This document shows positions 25,560 through 33,873 of a DNA stretch of 64,000 nucleotides, piece after piece; the stretch's first letter is position 1; each line of letters starts with the position of its first letter. Source of the stretch: Rubrivivax sp. (GTDB lineage Bacteria; Pseudomonadota; Gammaproteobacteria; Burkholderiales; Burkholderiaceae_C); NCBI GenBank assembly GCA_016789955.1, contig JAEUPB010000036.1, positions 44,588 to 108,587 of the forward strand, given 5' to 3'. Both the position numbers and the translations under genes were made by a program. Under the pieces are notes generated by a model that made no database searches, was not told the origin of the DNA, and saw only the letters and a list, made by a program, of their open reading frames with translations.

Positions 25560-26673
25560 CGCCGGGCGGCACCTCGCTGCGCACGTCCGCGGCGGCGGCC
25601 GACCGCCACTTGCGCCACAGGTGCGGCATCAGCACGGTGAACGGCAGCCGGTGCCAGTGGTAGCGGGCCAGCACCACGGTGGCGGCCCAGCGCTTGGCGA
25701 GCGGATCCATGTGGTCAGGATCGGTGGGCGTGAGCACGCGGGCCATCAGCGGGCGCAGCAGCCGCAGACCGGGGCGGCGCGCGGTCGTCTCGCGCAGCCA
25801 GTCGTGGGTCGACGGCGGTACGCTCGTGCCGAGCCAGTCGATCGCGAAGCCCAGACCCAGCACCAGCGGCTCGGCCAGATCGAGCCGGTCGGCGCGCGAG
25901 GTGAGCATCGACCAGAACGGCGCTTCGTGGCCGTGTACGCGCAGCAGGCCGTCGAGATCGACGAGGTCGCGCACGCGGTCGCGCGGCTCGGCGTCGAAAA
26001 AGAGGTGCGCGGTGCCGTGCAACACCTGGTCCACCGGCGCGAGCACGCTCCAGCCGGGCCAGCCGCTGGGGCGCACGGCCTCCAGCAGTGGCGCCATGTC
26101 GATCATGCGACCGTCGCGCGGCGGCAGGATGTGGTGGTGCACGTCGAGCTCGACGCCGTGTTCCGCGTGCTGCATCGGCGGCAGCTCGTGGCTCCACTGC
26201 ACGTAGTAACGACGGTCGTGCTCGTCCAGCGCAGGTTCCACCCAGCCGATGTCGCGCAGCCTTTGCTGCGCCTCGCCGAGGTGTGTGCGCGGCACGAGGA
26301 TGTCGAGATCCGACGGCAGCCGCCCGGCGGCGATCGGCAGATCCAGCGCCAGGTATGCGCCCCCCTTGAGCAGCACCTTCGGGCCCGGGACACCGGCGAG
26401 GATGGGCGTCAGCCGCTCGGCCGTCCAGCGCACGGCCTGGATTCGGTTGGCCGACAGGCGCATGGCTGCCACCAGGTGCGCACGGGCCGGCGCCGGCACG
26501 GCGTCGTCGAGCCCGGCGCGCTGGACAGCATGGCCGAGACGGGCGAGCAGCCGGTGGCTGCGCAGCAAGCGCACGGCGCGGTCCCAGTCGGCCAGCTGCC
26601 AGCGCTGCACCCGCTGTGGTTCGGCCAGCGCGCGCAGCCAACCCGCCCCCGGCGCGCGGTCGTCGGCGTTCAC
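25546..26673 (-). CDS. Nucleotidyltransferase-family protein of the HPr-rel-A unit
   Basis: Protein of 375 residues. GTG 26673 overlaps the stop of the HprK-related gene by 4 bp; a longer frame to 26706 adds only Arg-rich residues. The core VLLKGGAYLALDLPIAAG is followed by LPSDLDILVPRTHLGEAQQR, i.e. a Gly-Gly helix and a D-x-D pair as in PF14907-type nucleotidyltransferases, then a helical C-terminal region (LAPVDQVLHGTAHLFFDAEP). Such proteins recur beside HprK-related kinase A and PqqD-like chaperones, so it is probably a modifying enzyme or accessory of that system. The reaction is unknown. Confidence 0.8.
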   Translation of the reverse strand: MNADDRAPGAGWLRALAEPQRVQRWQLADWDRAVRLLRSHRLLARLGHAVQRAGLDDAVPAPARAHLVAAMRLSANRIQAVRWTAERLTPILAGVPGPKVLLKGGAYLALDLPIAAGRLPSDLDILVPRTHLGEAQQRLRDIGWVEPALDEHDRRYYVQWSHELPPMQHAEHGVELDVHHHILPPRDGRMIDMAPLLEAVRPSGWPGWSVLAPVDQVLHGTAHLFFDAEPRDRVRDLVDLDGLLRVHGHEAPFWSMLTSRADRLDLAEPLVLGLGFAIDWLGTSVPPSTHDWLRETTARRPGLRLLRPLMARVLTPTDPDHMDPLAKRWAATVVLARYHWHRLPFTVLMPHLWRKWRSAAAADVRSEVPPGVNAP

Positions 26674-27629
26674 GCGGGCCCCTCGACGGCGGGCCGCTCG
26701 TGCCACAGGCCTTCGAGCGTGCGCACCGCATCGTCGAGGTCGGTGTACTCGAGCCGGTAGCCGCGGCTGGCGCGCACGAGCGCAATCACCGCATTGAAGC
26801 CGGTCGCCCCGAGCACAGCGTAGTTGAAGGAGTTGAACGCCAGCGAGCGGAACATCTCGTCGGGCGTCAACGGTTCGATCGTCGTGCCGCCGACCTCACG
26901 CCAGCGTGGCAGCACGACCAGCCCCGGCGCCGCGGTCTCGTGGCGGTGTCGAACGGCCTGCGGCGGCGCCGCCATGTGGGCCACCGTACCCTTGCGCGTC
27001 TTCGGGAACAGCGGGCCGAGCTCGGCCTCGGGTGCGTACTCACGGATCACGTCGATCGAAGTGTTCTTCAGCGCGATCGGCTTGAGCATCGCGATCATCC
27101 GGCCCGACTCCGGCAGGCACACGCCGAACTCGTCAGACAGCAGGCGCCAGCCGCGGTGCGCCAGCGCTGCGCACAACGTGCTCTTGCCCGACCCGGGCAC
27201 CGCGGGCATCAGCAGCGCGCTGCCGTCGCGCTCCAGGCAGGCCGAGTGGAACAGCAGCAGATGGTGCAGGCGCTCGCCGATCAGCCAGTTGGTGCCCCAC
27301 TCCATCAGCGGCAGGCCGCTGTCGGCGTCGAAGCGATGGAAGTGCTGCTGGCCGTCGCAGCGCATCACCAACTGTGGCCTCACCCAGCGCCGCGGCGAGG
27401 TCGGCGGTTCGATGCGCACATGGAGATCGGCAAACGCGGGACGTCCTTCGAGAGGGAAGTGGGCATACACCTGAGCGATCTGCGTCGCCAGCGAGGGTGA
27501 CGGCGACACCACGCGCAGCGTCACCGCCCCGAGCGACAGGCATAGGCCCCTGCCCGACAGGTGTTCGTGCACCGCACTCTCGCCGGCGGCAGCCAACGTG
27601 GGCGCTTCAGGTCCGGGCGCGGGGGGCAT
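26670..27629 (-). CDS. HprK-related kinase A
   Basis: Cytoplasmic P-loop kinase of 319 residues related to HPr kinase/phosphorylase. The Walker A MPAVPGSGKSTLCAALAHRG is at residues 141-160 and is followed by the HprK-like acidic motif LLSDEFGVCLPESGR. The typical HprK C-terminal phosphorylase signature is not obvious. Residues 1-110 (LSLGAVTLRVVSPSPSLA, then YAHFPLEG) match the N-terminal module of the HprK-related kinase A family. No HPr or PTS gene is nearby, so the target is likely a peptide or small protein of the same unit. It overlaps the PqqD-like gene by 23 bp. Confidence 0.87.
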   Translation of the reverse strand: MPPAPGPEAPTLAAAGESAVHEHLSGRGLCLSLGAVTLRVVSPSPSLATQIAQVYAHFPLEGRPAFADLHVRIEPPTSPRRWVRPQLVMRCDGQQHFHRFDADSGLPLMEWGTNWLIGERLHHLLLFHSACLERDGSALLMPAVPGSGKSTLCAALAHRGWRLLSDEFGVCLPESGRMIAMLKPIALKNTSIDVIREYAPEAELGPLFPKTRKGTVAHMAAPPQAVRHRHETAAPGLVVLPRWREVGGTTIEPLTPDEMFRSLAFNSFNYAVLGATGFNAVIALVRASRGYRLEYTDLDDAVRTLEGLWHERPAVEGPA

Positions 27630-27912
27630 CTGCGGGCAGCTGTTCGATCAGGCCCGCCATCTCGAGCAGATGGAACGTGTCGGCGACATGGGCCCGGACC
27701 TCGGCCGCATCGACCTCGATCTCGGCCGCCAGGGCCGTAGCAGCCTCGAGCGCCGGGCGCGGCATTTCCGCGAGCAGTTCCAGGTACGCGGCGGCCTCGT
27801 CGTTCAGGAGGCGGGTCTCGCCGGAAGCGGGGCTGTACACGGCCCACACCTCACCGATCGGCTCGGCGAGCACACCGGGGCGGACGCGGTAGATCGTGGT
27901 GGCGTCAGCCAA
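27607..27912 (-). CDS. HPr-rel-A system PqqD-family peptide chaperone
   Basis: PqqD-fold protein of 101 residues. PqqD domains are winged-helix RiPP-recognition elements that bind leader peptides. The pattern is typical: IYRVRPGVLAEPIGEVWAVY, then TRLLNDEAAAYLELLAE and the C-terminal helix VADTFHLLEMAGLIEQL. Translation appears to start at TTG 27912, within an 8-bp overlap with the stop of the upstream candidate target gene; no ATG or GTG is better placed. Tight coupling to that gene and to the HprK-related kinase suggests it presents the target to the kinase (inference). Confidence 0.85.
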   Translation of the reverse strand: MADATTIYRVRPGVLAEPIGEVWAVYSPASGETRLLNDEAAAYLELLAEMPRPALEAATALAAEIEVDAAEVRAHVADTFHLLEMAGLIEQLPADAPRART

Positions 27913-28435
27913 TCACGAAAGAACTCCAGCAACTCTGGGCCATGACCTTCGGCGTTCCGGTAAGGCCCGAGGACGGCGCCACGCCCTTCACCGCCCACAC
28001 AGGAGCCGACGTCGTGCCGGTGTTGTCGATCCGGATCGCGACCCAGAAGCCCGCGCCGTCCTTGGATGGAGCCGGTGATGCGTCGGGGACGACGGAACTG
28101 CTGTCCGACACCTTCAGCCACGTCTTGCCCGTGAGGAAAGTCTTCACGATGGTGCCAGCGCTCTTGGTGTCGCACAGCGTCACGATCTCCGAGACCTTGA
28201 CGAGCTTCGTGCTCGTGCCGCCAACTTTGCCGGTGTACTGCTCGACGCGCCAGAAGTTGTCCGCAGGGCCGACGGCGACTCCGGTTGGCAGCTTCGCGAA
28301 GCAGGCCAGCGACGACGAGCCGGCCAGAGCCGACCCGGTATGGACCGTGAGCACCGCCGGGACGGCGTAGGCGCCGCGCAACAGGCGTCGGCGAGCCATG
28401 CGCTTGGCGTCGTTCGCTTTGGATGGGTTGCTCAC
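27905..28435 (-). CDS. Exported protein, candidate target of the HPr-rel-A system
   Basis: Protein of 176 residues. GTG 28435 is chosen for the AGGAG 6 bp upstream; the longer frame to 28516 lacks a ribosome-binding site. The N-terminus has an Arg-rich stretch followed by a hydrophobic segment (RMARRRLLRGAYAVPAVLT, then HTGSALAGSS), resembling a Tat or Sec signal that ends near ALA. The mature part is Ser/Thr/Lys-rich, has three Cys, and shows no catalytic motif. It is first in the HPr-rel-A unit and overlaps the PqqD-like gene. It may be the substrate modified by the kinase/nucleotidyltransferase, or a secreted structural protein. Confidence 0.7.
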   Translation of the reverse strand: MSNPSKANDAKRMARRRLLRGAYAVPAVLTVHTGSALAGSSSLACFAKLPTGVAVGPADNFWRVEQYTGKVGGTSTKLVKVSEIVTLCDTKSAGTIVKTFLTGKTWLKVSDSSSVVPDASPAPSKDGAGFWVAIRIDNTGTTSAPVWAVKGVAPSSGLTGTPKVMAQSCWSSFVIG

Positions 28436-28796
28436 CACGGGCTCCTGAGACCTTTCAGAATGCAAAGCAATTATCGCGCCGCTACCGGGTATCGGGTTCG
28501 TCCGGACCCTGGACATTCGTGAACCCGGTCATCCGCTCGCCCGGTTCCGGGCATCGTGTTCCCAGTGAGCAGCCGAGGGCTCGATGGTGAAGATTGTGGG
28601 CGAGGCGCCAGCGCCCGGGGGTTCGGGCCGTGCCCCGCATCCACGGGGGGCGGGGCCGCTGCGGGCATGCTGGCTGCCGGCGCTGTAAAGCCAGCCGACA
28701 GCTCGGCGACCGTTTCGGTCACGTAAAGGCGCCCAGGTCGGGTCATCCTCAGATCGCGTCGATCGTTGTCGGGCGACCATCGCCGGAGTCCGAACC
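28436..28796. other. 361-bp divergent intergenic region
   Basis: No gene is seen here. It separates the HPr-rel-A unit (minus strand) from the lipoprotein gene (plus strand), so it should hold two promoters. On the minus strand GATAAT (complement of 28470-28475) is a plausible -10 element for the HPr-rel-A unit, about 35 bp before GTG 28435; no clear -35 was found. Several GC-rich inverted repeats (for example GGCGCCAGCGCC near 28606) lie in the middle. Confidence 0.4.
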
Positions 28797-29147
28797 ATGC
28801 GAGCCCCCTTCCCGTACCCGCGCGCCCTGCGCCTGCTCCCTGCCGCCGCCTTGCTGACGGCCCTTTCCGCCTGCTACATCGTCCCCGTCGGCCCTCGCGG
28901 CGGCTACGACCCCGGCCCCATGGTCGCCGACGGCCCGCCGCCGGCGCAGTACGAGGTGGTGCCGGCGGCACCCGGACTCGGGTACGTCTGGATCGGCGGC
29001 TACTGGACCTGGCGCCTCGGCCGCCATGCCTGGGTGGGCGGCCGCTGGGCGGCGCCGCCGGCCGGGCACACCTGGGTGCCGCACCGCTGGGATCGCGGCT
29101 CGCGGGGCTGGTCTGAACGGCCCGGCTACTGGCAACGCGGGCGCTGA
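28797..29147 (+). CDS. WXXGXW-repeat lipoprotein
   Basis: Small lipoprotein of 116 residues. A signal peptide (LRLLPAAALLTALSAC) ends in the lipobox LSAC, with Cys about residue 26, followed by a Pro/Gly-rich stretch. Two aromatic repeats of the YxWxxGxW type follow: GYVWIGGYWTWRLGRHAWVG and then GHTWVPHRWDRGSRGW. Such repeat proteins are periplasmic or outer-membrane and common in Burkholderiales; function unknown. It lies between the HPr-rel-A unit and the TolC-type gene, but a hairpin separates it from the latter. Confidence 0.82.
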   Translation: MRAPFPYPRALRLLPAAALLTALSACYIVPVGPRGGYDPGPMVADGPPPAQYEVVPAAPGLGYVWIGGYWTWRLGRHAWVGGRWAAPPAGHTWVPHRWDRGSRGWSERPGYWQRGR

Positions 29148-29156
29148 GCCCGAGCG

Positions 29157-29181
29157 GCCGGGAATGCGCGCCGTTCCCGGC
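29157..29181 (+). terminator. Hairpin terminator after the WXXGXW lipoprotein gene
   Basis: A perfect 8-bp stem (GCCGGGAA at 29157-29164 with TTCCCGGC at 29174-29181) and a 9-nt loop lie 9 bp after the lipoprotein stop. There is no T-tract. It probably separates the lipoprotein from the TolC gene, which starts 84 bp downstream. Confidence 0.5.
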
Positions 29182-29265
29182 TGATCTCGCCCGATCGTTC
29201 GGGGCGGGTGCCGGCCAGACTCCCGATCGGTACGCCTGCCGTGCGTGCCGACTGGAGTCCCCGGC

Positions 29266-30624
29266 ATGCTGTCTTCCAAGCGTCGCCCGCCCTGCGCGGC
29301 GCTCTCCCTGATCCTGCTGGCGCTGTGCGGCGCGATGCCCGCGCACGCCCGCTGCGCCGACGACGATGCGAAGCCCGCGGCCACTGCCGAGTCCCCGGCG
29401 GCCCCACCCGTCGAACCGCGCCTCGTGCTGCAGGGCCTCGTGCGCGAGTCGCTGGCTCGCAGCCAGGCCGTCGGCGCCACGCGGTTGCTGGCCGAAGCGG
29501 CCACGCTCGACGTCGAGGAGGCCCGTGCGCTGCAGAGCCTGCGCGCAGGGCTCAACCTCGAACTCGGCCCGGCCGCGATGCAGTCGGGCAGCGTGACGAC
29601 GCGCTCGCCGATGCTCGCGCGCAGCAGCCTGAACGTCAGCAAGCTGCTCTACGACGGCGGGCGCAGCGACCGCCTCATCGATTGGCGCGGACAGCTCGCG
29701 GAAGCCGCCCGCCTGGGCCACCTCACGCAGCAGGAGCAGGTGGCGCTGAACACCGTGGCGCTGGCGCTCGAGCGCAGCCGCTACCGCCAGCAGGTGCAGG
29801 TCTACGGCCAGTACGTGCGCAAGATGGGCTGCCTGGCCGAGGCACTGGAGACCATCGTGCGGGCCGACCGCGGCCGCGCCAGCGAACTGGTGCAGGCGCG
29901 CAAGTCGATGCAGCAGGCCGAGATCGCGCAGGCGCAGGCGCAGTCCGCGGCGCGCCAGGTGGAAGTGCGGCTGCGTCGCCTCGTGGGCGACGGGTTGCCG
30001 GGCATCGACGGCCTCTCCAGCGTGCTGCTCGCGGTGCCCGAGCTGCCGATCATCGAGGCCGAGGTGGCCCGCTCCAGCGAGATCGCGCAGCTCGCCGCGC
30101 AGGCCGCTGCGATGGGCCAGTACGCCGCGGCCGTGGAAGCCGGCGGCAGGCCGCAGGTGAGCTGGAGCTTCGGCGGCGCCAAGACCATCGGCAACAGCAG
30201 CGGCGGCGTAGACCAGCGCAGCGGTTCGCTCTCGGTGGGCGTCAGCGTGAACATCCCGCTTCTGGACCCGGGCATCGCCCCGTCGGCCGAGGCGGCGCGC
30301 AAGCGCGCGCAGGCCGCCGTGCTGCAGCGCGAGGAAGCGCTGGAGACGCGGCGCTACAAGGTGCGCGAGACCCACGAGCAGACCCTCGCCGCCTTCGACC
30401 GCGCCGGCCGCGTGAGCGCCGTGCTGCGCGACTCGGAGCAGGTGCGCGCCTCCACCCTGCAGCAGTGGCAGCAGCTCGGCCGCCGGTCGCTCTTCGACGT
30501 GATGTCGGCCGAGGCCGACCACTACAACCTGCGCGTGGCCTATATCAATGCATTGTTCGACGGCCAGCAGATGAACGCGTTGCTGCTGTCGCTGGGCCGC
30601 GGGGTCAGCGAATGGTTGCGCTGA
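29266..30624 (+). CDS. TolC-family outer-membrane channel
   Basis: Outer-membrane efflux/secretion protein of 452 residues. ATG 29266 has GGAG 8-9 bp upstream. The signal peptide (ALSLILLALCGAMPAHARC) is cut near AHA. Two repeated OEP-type halves have long helices with alternating Ala, Gln, Glu and Arg (ALNTVALALERSRYRQQVQV, LVQARKSMQQAEIAQAQA) and the second-half motif LSVGVSVNIPLLDPGIA. The late segment QQLGRRSLFDVMSAEADHYN matches the TolC/LapE-type family. It probably completes the type I secretion apparatus with the ABC exporter and HlyD adaptor 4-7 kb upstream, from which the HPr-rel-A unit separates it. Confidence 0.9.
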   Translation: MLSSKRRPPCAALSLILLALCGAMPAHARCADDDAKPAATAESPAAPPVEPRLVLQGLVRESLARSQAVGATRLLAEAATLDVEEARALQSLRAGLNLELGPAAMQSGSVTTRSPMLARSSLNVSKLLYDGGRSDRLIDWRGQLAEAARLGHLTQQEQVALNTVALALERSRYRQQVQVYGQYVRKMGCLAEALETIVRADRGRASELVQARKSMQQAEIAQAQAQSAARQVEVRLRRLVGDGLPGIDGLSSVLLAVPELPIIEAEVARSSEIAQLAAQAAAMGQYAAAVEAGGRPQVSWSFGGAKTIGNSSGGVDQRSGSLSVGVSVNIPLLDPGIAPSAEAARKRAQAAVLQREEALETRRYKVRETHEQTLAAFDRAGRVSAVLRDSEQVRASTLQQWQQLGRRSLFDVMSAEADHYNLRVAYINALFDGQQMNALLLSLGRGVSEWLR

Positions 30625-30646
30625 GAGCGGTCGACGCCATTCCCGT

Positions 30647-31315
30647 TCAATAGGGCAGCCGGAACGACTGCTCGCGCCAGCGCAGCACGGCCGAACGCGG
30701 TCCGATGCTGACGAGCACCAGCTCGGGCGTGATGGCATCGCCTTCGCGCCGCACCTCGCCGGCCAGGATCAGCATGCGCTCGGCCGGGTTGGGCGACCAG
30801 ATCGATCCGCCCAGCGGCAGCGGCGGCAAGGCCTGCCGCACGGCCACCGGAAGATCGTGCAGCGCGGGCATCGGCGCTTCCGCGGCTGACGCGGGACGGG
30901 CCGGAGGGGCAGTTCGTGGAGGCGCCGTGATCGCCTTCCCCGCCAGAGTAGCGGAGGCCGCGGCGGAGGCCCTCGGCGCCGCTGCCGGCGCAGGGGGGAG
31001 CACGACCGGCGCCTGAGGTGCCACGGCGGCCTGCGGATCGGAACGTGTGGCCGATGCCGTGGCCGCAGAGGCTGCTGCAGATGCCGGCAACGCAGCCGCG
31101 GCGGCCACCACCGGCTCGACGCTGGCCGACCCATGCCACCACCATGCCGCGACCGCTGCGGCCACCGCGATCACCCCGATCGCACCCGCCCACCGCGCGC
31201 GGTGGGCCGAGGGTGCCGGCAGAGGCTCGGCCGCCGTCACCTGGTCCAGCGTCGGCACGCGGCCCAAGCTGCGTTCGGCCTCGGCCTTCTTCAGCGCCTG
31301 CAGGATCAGCGACAT
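30647..31315 (-). CDS. gspB: GspB-type secretion pathway protein
   Basis: Protein of 222 residues. The conserved N-terminus (MSLILQALKKAEAERSLGRV) is cytoplasmic, a single helix (IGVIAVAAAVAAWWW) spans the membrane near residues 47-62, and an Ala/Pro linker leads to a periplasmic T2SS-B-like domain (DLPVAVRQALPPLPLGGSIW, then RREGDAITPELVLVSIGPRS). GspB works with GspA to help insert the secretin through the peptidoglycan. It is separated from gspA by 151 bp that hold a REP-like element. No other type II secretion genes are in the window. Confidence 0.85.
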   Translation of the reverse strand: MSLILQALKKAEAERSLGRVPTLDQVTAAEPLPAPSAHRARWAGAIGVIAVAAAVAAWWWHGSASVEPVVAAAAALPASAAASAATASATRSDPQAAVAPQAPVVLPPAPAAAPRASAAASATLAGKAITAPPRTAPPARPASAAEAPMPALHDLPVAVRQALPPLPLGGSIWSPNPAERMLILAGEVRREGDAITPELVLVSIGPRSAVLRWREQSFRLPY

Positions 31316-31331
31316 CGGGTCCTCTCCAGTA

Positions 31332-31377
31332 GATCCGGCTTTGCCGGGCTACTTGAACCCCCGCGGGGGGCGGGACG
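31332..31377. repeat. REP-like extragenic palindromic element, copy 2
   Basis: GATCCGGCTTTGCCGG (31332-31347) is followed by the palindrome CCCCCGCGGGGG, in the same order as the element at 8204-8277. It fills the gap between gspA and gspB; transcription crosses it if both are one operon. Confidence 0.55.
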
Positions 31378-31466
31378 GGCCACCGGCCCGGACCTGGGGG
31401 TGCTCATAAAGCAACCTCCGCGCTGGTCGCGCTCCGGTGTGAGCGCTTTTGAAGGGCCATGCGCAC

Positions 31467-33035
31467 TCACCGGCGTTCCAGGCGCGGCTCGTCGACGCCG
31501 AGCGCGCGGTTGATCTGCATGCGCGTCTGCGCGCCGGCGATGCCGTCGGCCACGAGCCCGTGCGCCCGCTGGAAGGCCTTGAGCTGCGCGGCCAGCGGCA
31601 CGCCCGAGGCGGTGTCACCGGAGCCCGGCAGCGCGGCCAGCTGAACCGCGACCGCGTCGTCGCCCAGCCCTTGCGGCGGCACGCGCCACAGCGTGGCGTA
31701 GTCACCCTGCCACGCCGCACCCCACGCGGCGCGTGAGAGGCGCTGGCGGGCGTCGCCGAGCCACACCGTCACGTCGGCATCACCCACGCCCACCAGCAAC
31801 GCCGCGTGCGACGTGCCCCGCGTGTCGTGCAGCGTGACGAGGCCCGGCCGGTCGAGCTGCGCGATCTCGGCCAGCGTGGCGCTGCGCAGCCGCGCGCATT
31901 GCAGGCCTTGCGCGGCCAGCGATGCGCAGGCCTCACCGTCGCCCAGCGTGGCGCCGTAAGCGACGGCCAGCCGGGCCCACGAGGTCGAGCCATCGTCAGG
32001 CCGATCGGGCCAGCGGGGCGCAGCGGGCGTCGCCAGCGCCGCCGAGGAGGCCGCCGCGGCTTCGGATGCCGACGTGGCCTGCACCGTGGCGGCGGCCACA
32101 CTCGCCGCGGCGTCGCCCGACGCCACCGGCTTCCACACGCGCTGCTGCAACGCCGCCACGGCCACCACCACGACGACGAAGCCGCCGGCGGCCGCGAGCG
32201 ACCAGCGCCAGCGGCGATGTCGCGCACCGGCGTCGTCGAACACCTCGGCTGCAGCCAGGTCGACGAGCCGCCGCTGCACCTGCGGCTGCCCTTGCCCGTA
32301 CGCGCCCAGCAGCGCGCGGTCCGCCAGCAGGTTGATGCGTCGCGGCACCCCGCCCGAGAGCCGCACCAGCCGCGCCAGCGCACGGCGGCTGAACGGCAGA
32401 GCGCCGTTGCGGCCCGCCACCGCGAGCCGGTGCTGCACGTACTTCGCGGCCTGCCCGGGCGACAGCGGCCCGAGGTGGTAGCGCGCGATCACGCGCTGCG
32501 AGAGCTGCTCCAGCTCCGGCCGGGCGAGCATCGTGCGCAGCTCGGGCTGGCCGATCAGCACGATCTGCAGCAGCTTGCGCTCGGCGGTCTCCAGGTTGGT
32601 CAGCAGCCGCAGCTGTTCGAGCAGCTCGGGCGTGAGCGCCTGTGCCTCGTCGATCACGAGCACGCAGTTCTCGCCGGCCGCGTGGGTCTTCAGCAGGAAG
32701 GCGTTCAGCGCGTCGATCGCGGCCTTGATGCCCGGCCCCGCCGGCTGCACGCCGAACTCGTCGCACACCGCCTGCAGCAGTTCCTCGGGGCTGAGCTGCG
32801 GGTTGAACACGTAGGCCGCATGGTGCGTGGCCGGCATCTGCTCCAGGAACGCGCGTGCCAGTGTGGTCTTGCCGGTGCCGATGGCACCGGTCAGCAGCAC
32901 GAAGCCGCCGCCGCCCTGCAGCCCGTACAGCAGGTGCGCCAGCGCCTCGCGGTGATGCTCGCTCAGGTACAGGAAGCGAGGGTCGGGCGCGATCGAGAAC
33001 GGGTCCTGCTGCAGGCCGAAGTGGCGTGCGTACAT
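31467..33035 (-). CDS. gspA: GspA/ExeA-type ATPase with peptidoglycan-binding domain
   Basis: Inner-membrane ATPase of 522 residues. N-terminal hallmark FGLQQDPFSIAPDPRFLYLS, Walker A GAIGTGKTT (50-58), Walker B VLVIDEAQALT (near 125) and an AAA core to about 265. One membrane helix is near 282-305 (VVVVVAVAAL), then an Ala/Thr-rich linker and a periplasmic part with a peptidase-like beta region and a terminal peptidoglycan-binding motif (AQLKAFQRAHGLVADGIAGA, 478-510). Together with GspB it remodels peptidoglycan for the type II secretin or a related machine. Its mRNA begins with a hairpin that touches the start codon. Confidence 0.9.
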   Translation of the reverse strand: MYARHFGLQQDPFSIAPDPRFLYLSEHHREALAHLLYGLQGGGGFVLLTGAIGTGKTTLARAFLEQMPATHHAAYVFNPQLSPEELLQAVCDEFGVQPAGPGIKAAIDALNAFLLKTHAAGENCVLVIDEAQALTPELLEQLRLLTNLETAERKLLQIVLIGQPELRTMLARPELEQLSQRVIARYHLGPLSPGQAAKYVQHRLAVAGRNGALPFSRRALARLVRLSGGVPRRINLLADRALLGAYGQGQPQVQRRLVDLAAAEVFDDAGARHRRWRWSLAAAGGFVVVVVAVAALQQRVWKPVASGDAAASVAAATVQATSASEAAAASSAALATPAAPRWPDRPDDGSTSWARLAVAYGATLGDGEACASLAAQGLQCARLRSATLAEIAQLDRPGLVTLHDTRGTSHAALLVGVGDADVTVWLGDARQRLSRAAWGAAWQGDYATLWRVPPQGLGDDAVAVQLAALPGSGDTASGVPLAAQLKAFQRAHGLVADGIAGAQTRMQINRALGVDEPRLERR

Positions 33036-33056
33036 GGCGGCGGAGCATAGCCGCCA
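33035..33056 (-). promoter_or_regulatory. Hairpin abutting the gspA start codon
   Basis: TGGCGGC (33035-33041) pairs with GCCGCCA (33050-33056) across an 8-nt loop; one arm includes the last base of the start codon. In the gspA message the ribosome-binding region would lie in this stem, so it could reduce translation, or it may only end the upstream operon. Confidence 0.3.
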
Positions 33057-33090
33057 CCTCGTGTGCCGGGCCTGCGCCCGCGTCGCCGGG

Positions 33091-33867
33091 TCAGGTCCGT
33101 GCGCGGGCCACGGCCAGCGCGTTCCAGCAGCGCTCGTCCAGCGGTGCGTCCAGCGAGGGGAAGGCGCTCAGGCTGCACAGGTCGAAGCCGGCCTGCTCCA
33201 GCAGCCAGGCGAACTCCTGCGGGAAGAAGTAGCGCAGCCGGTGCGACTCCTGCGTCTGCTGCGTGCCCCCGCCGGCGCCCGGCGACCACAGCGTGAACGA
33301 CACGTCAGCGGTGTGATTCGCCACGTCGAGCGTGGTCTGCGTGGCGCGGATGACCTGGCCGCGGCCGTCGGGCAGGTCGAGCACGCGCACGCGGTCGGTG
33401 GGGCGCTGCACCAGCACCGAGGGCCCGTACCAGAAGTCGCAGACGAACACGGCGCCGGGCCGCAGGTGGCGCCGGATCGTCGCCAGGCCGGCGGCCACGT
33501 CGCGGTTGGCGGTGAGGTAGCCGACCACCGCGAACATCATGATCGCGGCGTCGTGGGTGGCGCCGGTGTCGAAGTCGCGGGCATCTCCGCGGATCCAGCG
33601 CGGAGCCCGCTCGCCCAGCGGCGCCGCCTTCGCGGCGGCGAGCTCGAGCATCGCCGCCGACAGGTCCACGCCGGTCACCTGCAAGCCGCGCCGCGCCAGC
33701 TCGATCGCATGGCCACCGGTGCCGCAGCCCACGTCGAGCAGCGTGCGCGGCGTGCCGTGGCCGTGCCGCGCCAGCGCCTGCTGCACCAGGTCGCACTCGG
33801 CGGCGTAGTCCTTGCCTGCGTAGAAGCCGTCGTAGTGGCCCGCGTAGAGCGCGTCGAAGACCGCCAT
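33091..33867 (-). CDS. Class I SAM-dependent methyltransferase
   Basis: Methyltransferase of 258 residues. SAM motif I (TLLDVGCGTGGHAIELARRG) is near residue 42-61, motif II region VTGVDLSAAMLELAAAKAA, motif III IRGDARDFDTG and post-motifs FAVVGYLTANRD and FVCDFWYGPSV. The overall form fits small-molecule or sugar N/O-methyltransferases (for example of dTDP-amino sugars), which suits its position 6 bp after the DegT aminotransferase. It is last in the glycan cluster. Confidence 0.85.
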   Translation of the reverse strand: MAVFDALYAGHYDGFYAGKDYAAECDLVQQALARHGHGTPRTLLDVGCGTGGHAIELARRGLQVTGVDLSAAMLELAAAKAAPLGERAPRWIRGDARDFDTGATHDAAIMMFAVVGYLTANRDVAAGLATIRRHLRPGAVFVCDFWYGPSVLVQRPTDRVRVLDLPDGRGQVIRATQTTLDVANHTADVSFTLWSPGAGGGTQQTQESHRLRYFFPQEFAWLLEQAGFDLCSLSAFPSLDAPLDERCWNALAVARART

Positions 33868-33873
33868 GGTCGG

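Noticed and set aside
26670-27629. HPr kinase of a phosphotransferase system
   Set aside because: No HPr or PTS gene nearby, and the partner genes are those of the HPr-rel-A system.
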